Shown here piece by piece: positions 36,110 to 47,359 of a stretch of 64,000 nucleotides of DNA. A program made the position numbers and the translations under genes. The notes under the pieces were generated by a model that saw only the letters and a program-made list of their open reading frames with translations, was not told the DNA's origin and ran no database searches. Numbering within the stretch: position 1 is the first letter of the stretch; the number at the start of each line of letters is the position of its first letter. The stretch is from Unio delphinus (taxonomy: Eukaryota > Mollusca > Bivalvia > Unionida > Unionidae): the NCBI GenBank assembly GCA_029339505.1, contig JAQISU010001235.1:36857815-36921814 (forward strand), written 5' to 3'.

Positions 36110-36790
36110 ATGTCAGAAATTTTAAAATTCCGATATGCGATTGCAATGACCCCACACCCCAACCTTAATGTTCAACTATGAAAAATTTGGGTGAGAATAT
36201 TCACAGGAAATCCTATTAGATAATGGACTGCTGTAGTAGTCCAAATTGTGTAATTTCCTAGCTGAAACTATATTATCTTGTGACGGAGGATTTTACAGTT
36301 GTACTTTAACATCTCGCACTTTCTTTAAGTTGTATTATGTTGTGACCAATTTGGGCTGAATTATATTTTCTTCAAGTTATTGAATTCAAGTAAAAAAAAA
36401 TTCTCAGGAAATACAAAAGTGCTCTTACAAAATTCTTGGATAAAGAGATTCATTGGAATTTATACTGAATTCAAACTTTTGGAATAATATTTCTGTGATT
36501 CAAGAAGAGATTGTTGACACATCAGTTCTTCACATATCATAACAGACATGTCAGCACTTTGAATTTTGGATCTCTTTGGGACTTGAATTAAGATTTTTTA
36601 TTACTGGAACTTGAGTCTTTATTCTTTGATTATTCATTTGGATTTAATTTGCAATACCATAAGTTCTATTTAGAATTTTTCACTCTGTATTCTAGGAATT
36701 CATTTGTTAAATTTTGTCAAAGCTTGTTGTCTTCATTTATTTCTTTTACTTATTTCAACGACATAAAGTCATAACCCTTGTTTGAAGATT
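36110..36790 (+). mobile_element. Solo LTR, family B, longest readable copy
   Basis: Runs from 'ttgcaatgaccccacacccc' through 'tattatcttgtgacggagga', 'aatttgggctgaattatatt', 'aattcttggataaagagatt', 'gattcaagaagagattgttg' and 'cactctgtattctagg' to 'aaagcttgttgtcttcattt'. The first 190 bp also match a fragment at 53405-53610. Confidence 0.6.
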
Positions 36791-36849
36791 ATAGATAATT
36801 GTGTTTTCATGAAACTTGACTGTTAGGTAGTTTGTAAATGTTACAAAGT

Positions 36850-37165
36850 CATATCACATGTACACTTAACATAGGACATTGGTCATTTGAATTTTTTTAT
36901 GTAATCAGATGTACACTTAACATAGGACATTGGTTATCTGATTTTTTAAATTTTATCAGATGTACACTTAACATAGGACACTGGTCATCTGATTTTTTAA
37001 ATTTAATCAGATGTACACTTAACATAGGACACTGGTCATCTGATTTTTTAAATTTAATCAGATGTACACTTAACATAGGACACTGGTCATCTGATTTTTT
37101 AAATTTAATCAGATGTACACTTAACATAGGACATTGGTCATCTGATTTTTTAAATTTAATCAGAT
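36850..37165. repeat. Tandem repeat, six units of 51 bp, each with a hairpin
   Basis: The unit 'atgtacacttaacataggac' + 'a(t/c)tggtcatctg' + 'attttttaaatttaatcag' repeats every 51 bp (36960, 37011, 37062 and so on). Each unit contains 'atctgatt' and, 10 bp later, 'aatcagat', an inverted repeat able to form a hairpin. The unit is a multiple of three, so it gives open frames on both strands that I do not consider coding. Confidence 0.93.
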
Positions 37166-37859
37166 TGTGCCATATTATGGCAGGTATGTCAACATCTTGA
37201 AAATACATTTTCGGATTTTATGAGTGCAACCAGTTTTCTAATGTAAATTTAAAAAAAAAAATTTGTTTGAGAAGCATCTCTAAAAATTATACAGGAAGAG
37301 CATGATCTGCAATGAAATGGGCTCTGGGCATTGGACTTTCAGAATTTTTTAGCACTGTAGATCTATATATTTATTACTAACTATACTTTGAGATGAAATG
37401 ACTGCAATATTTGGCAAAAACTGAGTAACAAGTAAAACGCATATACAGTCATCGTGGATATTTTCCATTTTATAACCTGTTGCATTCTGACCTTGAAAAA
37501 TAGTAATCTTTCACACGCCTGTTAGGAGCAGCCACCTGTCTTGAAAACCTATTTTGCTGGAAGAAATGGGTGGTCTTACAAGACCCGTTTGACTAGTGCT
37601 ACATCCACCTTCACCTCGATCCAAACACCTTTATGACGTTTTGAGTTCTCATTATTTCAGGCACTGCTGAGGGATATATTTGAATTTTTAGGTAGATAAT
37701 AAAATCAGAATGAATATAGCAACTTAAAGCAACTTTGTAACACCCACCAAATATTTGTTAGTACATGTATGTATAATATATCTTGTGCTTAATTTTTGTT
37801 TGTGATCAATTTGTGTCTACCGGGTTTTTCCATAATTCTTCAAAGTAAAATAGATGTTT
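37166..37859. other. No gene; worn Tigger-MITE remnant near 37528-37595
   Basis: 'ccacctgtcttgaaaacct' and 'ggtggtcttacaagacccgt' resemble the inverted ends of the MITE at 1680, strongly diverged. Confidence 0.35.
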
Positions 37860-38350
37860 TCTTGAATTTAAGTTCTAGACTTGACCTTGCTTACAAGTTG
37901 GTGAATTTTTCCATTAGCAATGATTAGTTGTCCAGGACATTCTATTGCTCATTTCACAGTATATAAATGGGAATTTAGGATTTATTCATTGTGTTTCATA
38001 TCAGTTGGTGTGATCAGAGTTCATAGTTGTGTTAAGATATAATTTGAGAGGAATGTTTTATTTAAATTAATAATTGGAATTAAAAGTGCTAATTGACATT
38101 TTAGACTGCAACACTTGGAGGCTTTATTAAGTACTCATTTAAAGATCGTTTTGATGGCATCAGTGTGGCACATCAAGACATTCAAGACTTCTGGAATTTA
38201 GTTTTGATGGCATCAATGTGGCACATCAAGACTTTCTAGACTTATCACATTTATTTAGGACATTTAAAATTATTTGGTACTGAATTCACAATACTGTAAA
38301 ATATTCACTTTGTAAGATAGAGAATACATTATTGATTTTAGCTAATTTGT
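37860..38350 (+). mobile_element. LTR fragment, family B, diverged
   Basis: Carries 'ggaattaaaagtgctaattg', a doubled 'ttgatggcatca(g/a)tgtggcac' block, 'ggacatttaaaattatttgg' and 'attcactttgtaagatagag'. Confidence 0.45.
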
Positions 38351-38403
38351 TGCTTTATTGATTTTAGCTAATTTGTTGCTTTATTGATTTTAGCTAATTT
38401 GAT
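38333..38403. repeat. 26-bp tandem repeat, 2.7 copies
   Basis: 'gattttagctaatttgttgc' plus 'tttatt' is repeated exactly. Confidence 0.9.
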
Positions 38404-39097
38404 GGTTTTGTTTCTTTCCGTTACATAAAGTCCTTGTTGTAACGATATATAAGCCTGATATTTTTCTGGCAGAATAGGAACTGAATACAGGTATTCGGTT
38501 GCATTGACTGATTGACCCAGTATCACTTATTGATATGAATTTATAAGTGATTTCCCTTAAGGCAACTGTCACATGGTTTGCCATTAAATTAACCAATGAA
38601 GTCTTGATATATTCATTTTAATCCCTACTGCAGAGGGTATTAATAGAGCACATGGTCATTAAAACATACCTGCCAACTTGCTTGCCTGAAATGTTTTTAT
38701 TTCTTTGAGTGTAGAAACCTTCATTTTGTGTGTATATATGTTTGTGTGTGTCAGTGATAAACAAACTGAACTCAGCTTTTTATGAGTACAATGTTTATGA
38801 TTTACAACTTAAATGTTTCTCTAGGTAGGAAACAATTTTCTTTCTATCGCATACATACATTGATTGTCACTCACAGTTCATAATTGGTGGCAGTTGGATC
38901 AAACAGACAATGCAGTTGAAATTTTTAGTTTATTGTTGTTGTTTTTGTATTGTTATAGTAGCAGTAGTTTTGCTTTTGGTTGCTGTAAATTGAAAACAAG
39001 GAACAAAATAAACTCCATACAACTTGTATAGTGACTGTACCAATTACTCTATGATCATGTGACAAATTATCCCCCTCTCCCCAATTCCTAGTTAACG
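38404..39097. other. No gene seen
   Basis: CpG-poor intronic sequence (if the promoter is upstream) with no supported feature. Confidence 0.4.
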
Positions 39098-39892
39098 TGT
39101 TACGTGTATTTGATTTGGGTCATTTATTTTTGTGGTTTGTTTGTCGTATTCAAGTTTGACATTTTAAGTTTAAGATTCATTCATTGGGAGATGACCTGTA
39201 CTTTACAAATAAACACCAGGTGTTGACTTCATATCTGGCCTGGCTTCAGAGTTGTAAACAAGCTTTTAAAATGATTGGTTGATTCCAAGGACATTATGGA
39301 GCTTTGTTATAAACATCTTTCTATTTTTAATTGGGTCATATACGGTGTGTACAAGATTTTTTGAATGTAAATTTGTTCTAAAAGATTCTAGAAGATCACG
39401 TGACCCCTTTCTTGTTTACGTAAAAACAGGTATATAAATTATATTTTGTAGCGAACTATTTAGTAGAACTTGGGCTATTAGAATATTAAGTTGTGTCGTT
39501 TTGAGTTATTTTAAATTACCTTGTATTGGAAATTATTTCAATTCGTTTGGATCAAGAGGATTTATTTTGTTATTTATCTGGAAAATAATTGTGCTCATTG
39601 AATTTCATTACCAAGAACTGATTTTATCACGTGACATTGTCTTCCATCTTGGATGCTTTACTAAGATTCGAACTTGGAATTTTTGGACATTTTATTACCA
39701 TGACTTTTGCAATTTTTCTAGTGGATTATATTTTGAATTATGTTTGGATTAATTTTGGAATTGATTTTTAAAACCGTAAGTTTATTTTTCTTTTCTGGAA
39801 AATATTTGTGCTCAATAAATTGTTTATTAAGTTTTTACAAGCTTGTTATTTTCACTCTATGTTACTGTTTATTTGAGCCTAAGCACGTAACA
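39098..39892 (+). mobile_element. Solo LTR, family A, 9-bp perfect inverted ends
   Basis: The 795-bp element begins tgttacgtg and ends cacgtaaca. It contains a TATA-like 'gtatataaattatattttg' at about 39430, a CACGTG-like 'gatcacgtgaccc' and a late AATAAA (ctcaataaattgtttattaa), then 'ttttacaagcttgttatttt'. This is the order of U3 promoter, R and U5. It is the plus-oriented relative of 32135-32972. Flanking 4-mers (aacg / catg) do not match, so the target duplication is lost or recombination has joined different copies. Confidence 0.75.
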
Positions 39893-40459
39893 CATGTACT
39901 GGGACTAATAGTATGTCCTTTATTCTTTCTTTGTTAAGACCATTGTAACCAACATCTATTGTTGTGCCATAAACACCGAAACCAAATAATCTGTTTGTAA
40001 TAAACTTGGTTATTTACTGCAAGTTTGGCAAATGTAGACTCAAATAAACAAATGATTGGCAGCACACAGTGTGACACTGGCTATTAGAATTTGCAAAATT
40101 AGTAGGGTAATATTTATTATTCCCATCTGTAATTTATCTTGACAAGCCCATACATTTCTGACTCTGTTAGATCTGATTGTACTGTGCATTTTTTATCTAT
40201 ATTCTGGAGTTCTTGTACTATTAGATATTACTTCTTGTTACTTTCATTAAAAACACTCACATTTATTATTGTTTATTTATAGTTTTAATTGCAAGAGCTT
40301 TTGTTACAGAAAAAATACCGGAGGGTCTCGATATTTGAGTTTTCACACCTCACTTATACTTAATCGTCCAATTTCTTTTCTTCGGAACAGTGTATGGGTA
40401 GGAATGTTTTACAATTTGTTTCTTTAAATTAGACCTAAAATGTATTTGTTTTATTGCAG

Positions 40460-40484
40460 TGTAAGAGAAGACTCTCTAATCAAG
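40460..40484 (+). other. 5' UTR part of zinc-finger gene exon 1
   Basis: The segment follows a good acceptor (gttttattgcag|) and runs to the ATG. It shows that the coding exon is preceded by a spliced non-coding exon. Confidence 0.65.
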
Positions 40485-40566
40485 ATGAGTGATAACCCAG
40501 TGGGAGGTGGTGACGGCCGTATCATGTCTGTGGCAGGGTATCAGGTCTTTCAAGCTGGAGATGATG
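40485..40566 (+). CDS. Zinc-finger gene, coding exon 1 (N-terminus)
   Basis: Opens with caagATG in a good initiation context and encodes MSDNPVGGGDGRIMSVAGYQ, then VFQAGDD, and ends in phase 1 at GATG|gtaatt. It joins exon 2 in frame: the split glycine codon G/GA is completed at 49746. The exon has no domain. I chose this ATG because the upstream sequence is an acceptor and polypyrimidine tract, and because the joined frame gives continuous protein. The small size and the long following intron (9.2 kb, filled with transposons) make it easy to miss. Confidence 0.8.
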
Positions 40567-40899
40567 GTAATTTTAGAAAATAAATGCTTTTGGTTAATAT
40601 TGTAATTTCAGTATTTACAAAACCAAGAGGACAAACTGTCCGCAAAGCCTGAAATCTGACCAGGTGTTCATCTTTATTGTAAAGTGACAAATTATCAAAC
40701 AGGATTTATGATCTGCCTGATGGAGCCAAGCGAAAACAACACATTTTTTCTTTGCTTGATACATGGTAGTGTCAGTTCGATTGATTTTTCTCTTTCCCAT
40801 CTGTTGATGTACCAAACTATATTGTGGTAACTTTAATAACATATTCGTTGATTTGAATGAGGGGGAAACTGAAATATGTATTTTGCTATATAAATTAAT

Positions 40900-41005
40900 T
40901 CCATTGATGTACATTGTTATATAAATTAATGCCATTAGAAATTAATGCCATTGATGTACATTGTTATATAAATTAATGCCATTAGAAATTAATGCCATTG
41001 ATATG
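40900..41005. repeat. Short tandem repeat, about 2.3 units of 47 bp
   Basis: 'ttgatgtacattgttatata' and 'aattaatgccattagaaatt' alternate in tandem. Confidence 0.8.
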
Positions 41006-41383
41006 TACATAGATTAAGTTAAATAAGTTACTGCAATGTCAGGTCTTCCATTCAATTCTCACAGTTTTTATGAGCATTGTTTGTAAAGTATCTTTGTAAA
41101 ACATTCATACGACGTGTATCAATTTTTCTAATATTCCATGGGTCTTTCATGTCGTATACACCCAAACAAAAGAGATAACTTGTGCCTAAATTGGTTCAGA
41201 AATGTATAACTGTGAAAGTGCTTGAAACCAAGATGGTTTTTGTAATGAGAGTGAATTGTATTTTAATCATTTCCACCCAATACATGTTTTACGAACTTGA
41301 ACTGAGAAATATATTATTAATATCAGTAACACATTATCTGTCAGTATTGTGTCGCCTACCATAAAGAAACCCTTTGTCTGTAC

Positions 41384-43550
41384 TAAAGCTGTACCGATTA
41401 ATCGTCCGTACTCGTAATTGGGCCGATTATTAGAACAATCGTTATAATCTGTATCGGCAGAAATAATCTTTGTCGATGTAAACAAATTTCCAAAATATAA
41501 ATATAAGTTCAATCATAAAATTCATCTTGACATGGCTTGAATTTTAAATCAGAATTAAATACAATCCTACCCGTTTATATCAACAAGCCGCCTATGTCAA
41601 CAAAAAAAGCAAAGCCCCAGAACCTTGGTCGACTTACTACCAAATTGTTATGCTTATGTCGACATCGAGATAAAAGATAAACGTACATGTCGACAGGCTG
41701 CCAGTTCCAACCCATACTTTGTTCAGCAATTGGTTGATCTTGCCACCAGGCTATAATGTCGTGGTCGGATTAAAAAAAACAACCACCCTAGTCTTTTGTT
41801 TGGGCTTATATAGCTGGCCTCTTGCGGCAACTGAAAAGAAATGAAGTCTGGTCAATTCTAGCATTTTCCAAGAATGCACAGAGGTATAGCTAGGATTTAA
41901 AACTTGGAGTTCAAGAGTACCAAACAATAATGAAGGTGAAAGTTATTCCTTTTTGTACTCTTCTTATACACAAGTGCATCAGTGGGTCATTCTGCCTCTG
42001 AAATAGTCATTGTAAATAAATATCGTCGCATTTCCTGACCACTCTGCAGCTAGTCAAGTCTTTGATCTTGCCGCCAATCTTGTGGGTCATGTTCTTCAGA
42101 TGTACTCTTATAATGACAACATGTACATCTGTGGCTCTTTCAGCCACTGAATTTTCTGATTGTAAACAGCTAAAATGATCAATTGATCAGCACATTTTCC
42201 CACTCAACAGTAGGTCGAAGCAGGACTAGCAAGCCCTTAAATTTGCCATTCATCAAATTGATGTGTACTGAGGACTCCGGTATACGTTATTGTCTGAATG
42301 TCAGATAGAAAAAAAATGCATCCAAATACGCATGATTACGCTTTTCCGAGACCTTTGAAAGTGATCGGTGATTAAAACAAGTTTTTTTTTTGCTGTGAAA
42401 GTTTTGTTTTTAAATTTATTTACATTTACGATGGCTACCAACAGCAGTGTTAAACGCAAATTAAATATACAGTCTCTGGAAACTAAATATCTGGCTGTTA
42501 AGGAAGTTGAGGGCTGAACATCTCGCAAAGAGGTCTGTTGAACTTTTTTGCTTAAAAATAACACCCGTTCAGGAAGGATGAAAGCTGCTGAGCTATAAAG
42601 AAAAACTACGCTGAAGGTAACTGTGCTCCCCAAAGGAAGAAGCAAAAGATCGCTACATCTGAAGACGTAGAGGTAGTCACAAAGTGGTTTAATGAAGCAT
42701 TTGCAAAAAATACTTAGTGTAGAGAACTTCGCTGCAACAAGTGGTTGGTTCAGTCGCTTTAATGTTCTTCATAGCATCCGATACAAAAGTATTTGTGGAG
42801 TATTTGTGGAGAATACATGTACTGTTGACAGCTTTTCATTTCCCTGTGAATAGCACAATCCCCTTGGTAGCCTCAATAAGATGGGAAGAGACTGACCAAA
42901 ATCAAGGCCAATTTAAGTTCATGTACATGAAGCATGTAAATAACAACTATCCAACCATGTGCTAATGCCGACATTGAATATCATACTGTTTTCCATATCA
43001 GGATGTGATTGATGCAATATTTTATTATAGATTTTATTACACAAATGTAACCAAAATGTAATTTGTTAATATACAAGTGTATTTCACACTGACTCTGTCT
43101 TCATGTACTCAAAATTTCCATTTTTTTTCCTCCAAGTACAAATGCTACTCACTGACGACGGGTAACCCTTTGCAGACGAATATTAACTTTTCTGTTTTAA
43201 ATCAATGATAGTACTTTATAACAGTTTAATAATTGTCGGGTCATCGAAAGTTACTTTTTTTTAACATGCCTATGTCTTAGGATACGGAAAAAATTGTTGT
43301 TTCATGTCCCAAAATTTACATCTGTTACAGTAGCCAACAAAAAGACCTAAAAACGGTAAAGTTTAGACATTGGTCCGCGTATAAGCTGACCCTCCCCTCC
43401 CCTTATTCCAGGCCTTTAATTTTTCCTAAATTATTCAGCTTATACGCGAGTATATACAGTGATACTGAAATAATCGGTATCTGCAATTTTAATAATTGGC
43501 TGTACGTGGTATCGGCATAATCGGCAAAAAGTGACATCGGTACAGCTTTA
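41384..43550. mobile_element. hAT element with 15-bp inverted ends, carrying a nested Tigger remnant
   Basis: The left end taaagctgtaccgat and the right end atcggtacagcttta are exact inverted repeats. gtctgtac, an 8-bp target duplication, flanks both sides (41376-41383 and 43551-43558). Subterminal 'cgatta'/'taatcgg' motifs recur near both ends. The interior is not hAT coding sequence but mostly a pogo/Tigger deletion derivative on the + strand. Near the right end, 'cgcgtataagctga' (43378) and 'tcagcttatacgcg' (43436) form a hairpin typical of pogo-clade subterminal ends. Confidence 0.8.
42430..42830 (+). pseudogene. Tigger/pogo transposase N-terminal remnant
   Basis: From 42430 (acgATGgctacc) the frame reads MATNSSVKRKLNIQSLETKY, then LAVKEVEG, before a stop. 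After that, pieces in other frames match 'KWFNEA' and 'TSGWFSRF' of the copy at 51600-53059. This is the DNA-binding helix-turn-helix part of a CENP-B-like transposase. The DDE catalytic part is absent, so the copy is a deletion derivative. It is a paralogue of the longer copy on the minus strand 10 kb downstream. Confidence 0.75.
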
Positions 43551-43558
43551 GTCTGTAC

Positions 43559-44244
43559 CTGACATACCATCCTTTCATTTCTGGAAAAATGTACAATATG
43601 TACATTTTAGACTCAGTCTGACTGCCAATCGTGGATCCATGTGCAGTAGTATATTTAATTTCTTTTCTGGGTGATAGGTTGTGTTGAGATAGAAAAATCA
43701 TTGCTTGAGGAAAACTACTTTTGAGGATCGTATAATTTTAATTTCATCAGACTTCACCCTAAGATCATTATCTTTTTAATTTTTTCATGATTGCTTGTTG
43801 TTTGTTTTCAGTAATGGTTTAAGTGCACAATTGGCAGCCTACCTTCCCTACTCATGGGTTCAGTTCTTTGTATATACATTTGGCTGTTAGTCACATTAAT
43901 ATTTTCTTTAGATTTTTATGGTTGTGTTAATTTTCTTAATAGTGGCACAGAGTTGCAACCACAAAAGTATAATAAGACAATTCTTAATATTATTACATTT
44001 GAAGAGTCAGTGTCTCTTAATCTTAGTCTTTGGTATAACTCTGCTCGGGTTTTAACCCACAACCTCTCGCATATTAGGCAGGTACTCTAACCCATTAAGT
44101 TACAGTAGCAGTCATTTGAGGTAAGTGATGAAATTTACATTGGAGTAAGATGAAGTCTTTAATTATTCCCGTTCTTGATATTTTACTACGGATTATACCC
44201 CTTGATAAAAGAAAAACTAAGGTGTGATTTCAATCCTTAATAGA
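43559..44244. other. No gene; possible SINE-A head remnant near 44030-44105
   Basis: 'gggttttaacccacaacctc' and 'aggcaggtactctaaccca' read on the minus strand like a worn tRNA-like SINE head. Nothing else is supported. Confidence 0.35.
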
Positions 44245-44325
44245 GCATTAACATTTTTTCAGTCATATCGCTATAATGTCTGCAGTGTGGTAGTTTATAA
44301 CATTGGGGCATCATGTAGACAAGAT
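44245..44325 (-). mobile_element. SINE family A, tail fragment
   Basis: 'ttttttcagtcatatcgcta', 'taatgtctgcagtgtggtag' and 'ttggggcatcatg' match the minus-strand tail of family A. Confidence 0.7.
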
Positions 44326-45747
44326 CTTTTACCGTTTTAAAGTGGAATTCTGCTTTTCTCTCAACTTTGATCAGACTTTTCTTAATGAAGTCCGTTATCG
44401 TCTCTTGATCTGGTTTCTTAAAAACTGTCTATTCAAATTATTGCCCTTGTACATTATTTGTTTCTTATATTGGCACAAAACTCTCTTTGGAGTATTCTGA
44501 TTGGTCAAAGGTTTAAATTTGTTCATTGAATCTTCATGTAATGGAAACTGCTGACAACAGAAAGAAGCATTCTTGCAAAACATGGCATTTCAAGTTATTG
44601 AGAGAGACCATGACACAAAGTTTGCATAAATGTTTAAAAACATACGGAAATATGAAATGAAGGAGAAAGAAGTTGACAGAAGTTTACACTAGATCACTGG
44701 AATTTTGTGATCTCTGCAATAAATATAATTGCAGTAATCGTAGTCAGTAGTTTGCAGCAGCACCTACAAAGGAAAATTAAATTTCAGAAGGCACCAAAAA
44801 AAGTGCAATTAATTACTACAGAAAGAAAGATTTCTTGCATGAGAGAACAGATGTAGCCCTCTGTCAGAATATATGCACTGCTTGGTCACTATAAATGTGA
44901 GTGAAACCAAACATTTTTCTTGTTTTAATACTGGTTACACATTTTAATAAGATTATTTAAATTGTCAACAAGCAGCAAGTAGAAAAGATTTCAGTTTACA
45001 AACATTGGCAGCAAAGTTAAAGCCATTGCTGAAGCATGGTCAGTTGTTGAAGATAAGTAGAGTACTTCGATTGTGGTTTATTGGTGATTAATTTGCATAA
45101 ATCTGCCAAATGTTTAATAATTTGGAATTGGCAAGTTATTTAACAATGCTGAATCAATTAAGACTTGATTGTTGGGTTTAACCTTTAGCCAGATATTGGT
45201 GTACAAATATGCTTTTGTTACAGGTGGCTCAAACGTCTATTCTTTTTTAAGAACAAAGATCAGAGATACAATAAAAGTTAAACTTACTTAGATGCATCAG
45301 TATAATGCATGGTGATTAGACTGAATTGGTTGTGTAGGAATATTTCTACATTCAAAATGATTTGAGGACTTAAATAAAGAATATATTGAAGTTAAAATTA
45401 TAATAATGTGTAATAATTTGTCTGTTTAGTAACAAGCATAAGATTGTCATACATAATTTGAAGTAGAAATACTTGTACAAAATATCAATTATAGCCATGC
45501 CTGTTGTGCTGTCTGCTTGTTTGTGTATTACAAAATACTCAAGTATTTTTCTTGATTGAACAAAGACAAGAAAGCTAAGAGCCCATGACTGTCAATAACT
45601 AACAACTCTTGAAATTTTAGTTGTGACTCCGAAATTTTCATGTGGACTTCCGAGAGATTATGTAGTCAACTGTCCAGCAACTCTTAAGTTATTGAATATA
45701 TTGAGAACTGTGGTGGTGGTGTATATATGTGTGTGTTTACAAATATT
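44326..45747. other. No gene seen
   Basis: CpG-poor intronic sequence without supported features. Confidence 0.4.
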
Positions 45748-46057
45748 AATTATGTAATACTTACCTGTCACTGTTGTCAAATGCCCTCCACCCACCCTGC
45801 TCTGATGTCCGTAGTCAGGGCCATAAAAAAGAATGAAGAGTGCCACGGCAAATGGGCCTGAGGTGTGGAGTCATACTGGGTGTATGATGAAAATCTAGAA
45901 TGTTATAATGGACCCATGACATGGAGTCAAACTGGGTCTATGGTGTACATTTTTAGAACTTTCTGGAATGGGAGGATGGTACATCAGACACGGATGAGGG
46001 CTTTCATATCATAAAAGGGCAAGTTAAACAGTGGTGACAGGTGAGTATTACATGATT
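45748..46057. mobile_element. MITE-like element with inverted ends of about 38 bp that contain splice-donor motifs
   Basis: The left end 'aattatgtaatacttacctg' + 'tcactgttgtcaaatgcc' and the right end (gggcaagttaaacagtggtg + acaggtgagtattacatgatt) are imperfect inverted repeats. The right end reads ACAG|GTGAGTATT on + and the left end ACAG|GTAAGTATT on the minus strand. No target duplication is obvious and the superfamily is unknown to me. Confidence 0.6.
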
Positions 46058-46702
46058 AAAATTTCTTCCCCCTCCACTGTGTATTCATAATATCCAACTT
46101 GAAGCCATGTTTCCTGTTGAATCTGTGTACTGTTTTGGTTTGTGACCCCAATGTTGGGGACGTCTTGATTTGGTTCCATCTGTTCATTTGGCCATACATT
46201 TACCATTCACAGAAAATTTTAATATAAATCACATGATTTAAAAAAAAATAAGTTTAAAGAACACGTTTCTAACCCTATGTAAATGCACTTATTAATTTCA
46301 CTTTTTGGACATGTTTCAGTGCAAACCTTGCCTGCAGAAGTGTCAAAATATTACCTAATCTAGGCAAATAATATTTAGTACTTGTATTCTGTCTGTATCT
46401 TAATGATCTGAGTAGATTTTGGCACAAATTTGATTTTAGGATTTTTATCATTGTTTAAATTTTATGCTCCCATTGCTTGCAGATAGTGGTATTGGACCAG
46501 TCCATCAATATATCCAAGGTGTTGAGATAACATGCTAGTTTAAAAATCTCTTATGGTCAGAGAATTTATACATTTGGCCAGAAATAAATAGGTCCATTTC
46601 ATGAAGGACCTGTAGCAATGCTTTGTCCCCCCCCCCCAAAAAAAATCATAATATGAAACTATTTGACAAACCTTTCTAGCATGATCGGCTTTAAATCATT
46701 TG
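46058..46702. other. No gene seen; C9 run at 46629
   Basis: Intronic sequence without supported features. Confidence 0.4.
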
Positions 46703-47228
46703 AGATATACCTGGTGGTTAAAGCGCCCGCCTCTGATGCGGGAGGTCGTGTGTTCTATCCCCTGCCAAGGCATACCAAAGTACTAGCCACTACTTTGCTT
46801 GGTGCTCAGTATTAAGAAGCTAGTGTTAGGATTGGTCAGACTGGTGTCGGATAATGTGACTGGTTGGGTCATGATGCTATGTCTGCGGCATGACGCCACA
46901 GTGCTAGACAGAACTATAAACTATCATACTGCAGACTATGTAGCGATATAACGGATTTTTTTAAAAAAAGCTATCTTAAAAATACAAATCACATATCTGT
47001 GGCATAATGCCTCAGTGCTAGACATCATTATCAACTGCCACACAGCAGACTTCATATGATATGACTGAAAAATTTATAAAAATTACGTTAAAAATCCAAA
47101 TCATATGTATATGTGGCATGATGCCTCAGTGCTAGAAAACATTATAAACTGCCACACTGCAGACTTCAGAGCGATATGACTGAAAAATTGATAAAACGAC
47201 GTTAAAATTCCAAATCACACACACATAC
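46703..47228 (+). mobile_element. SINE family A with tandemly triplicated tail
   Basis: The tRNA-like head (ctggtggttaaagcgcccgc, 'gcgggaggtcgtgtgttcta') and body run to about 46880. The 3' part of about 113 bp (tgtctgcggcatgacgccac ... aaaaatacaaatcacat) then occurs three times in tandem, at about 46880, 46996 and 47106. Each copy retains 'cagtgctaga', 'actgc..cagac', 'gatatgac' and 'aaatccaaatca'. Confidence 0.8.
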
Positions 47229-47359
47229 ACAAGGACAATTAGGAGGCATGTTTGTACTTATGCATTGCGTGTGGGACCGGGTTTGAATTGTTAGGTAATT
47301 TCAATAATTTATTTCTGCACAAATAATTTGAGTTGTCTTAACAGTTGTGAATGTTCGAA

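Noticed and set aside
45954..46040. Cassette exon as an annotated coding exon of the zinc-finger gene
   Set aside because: It has a plausible acceptor and a strong donor but a stop in the best frame and lies in a MITE; left as a finding only.
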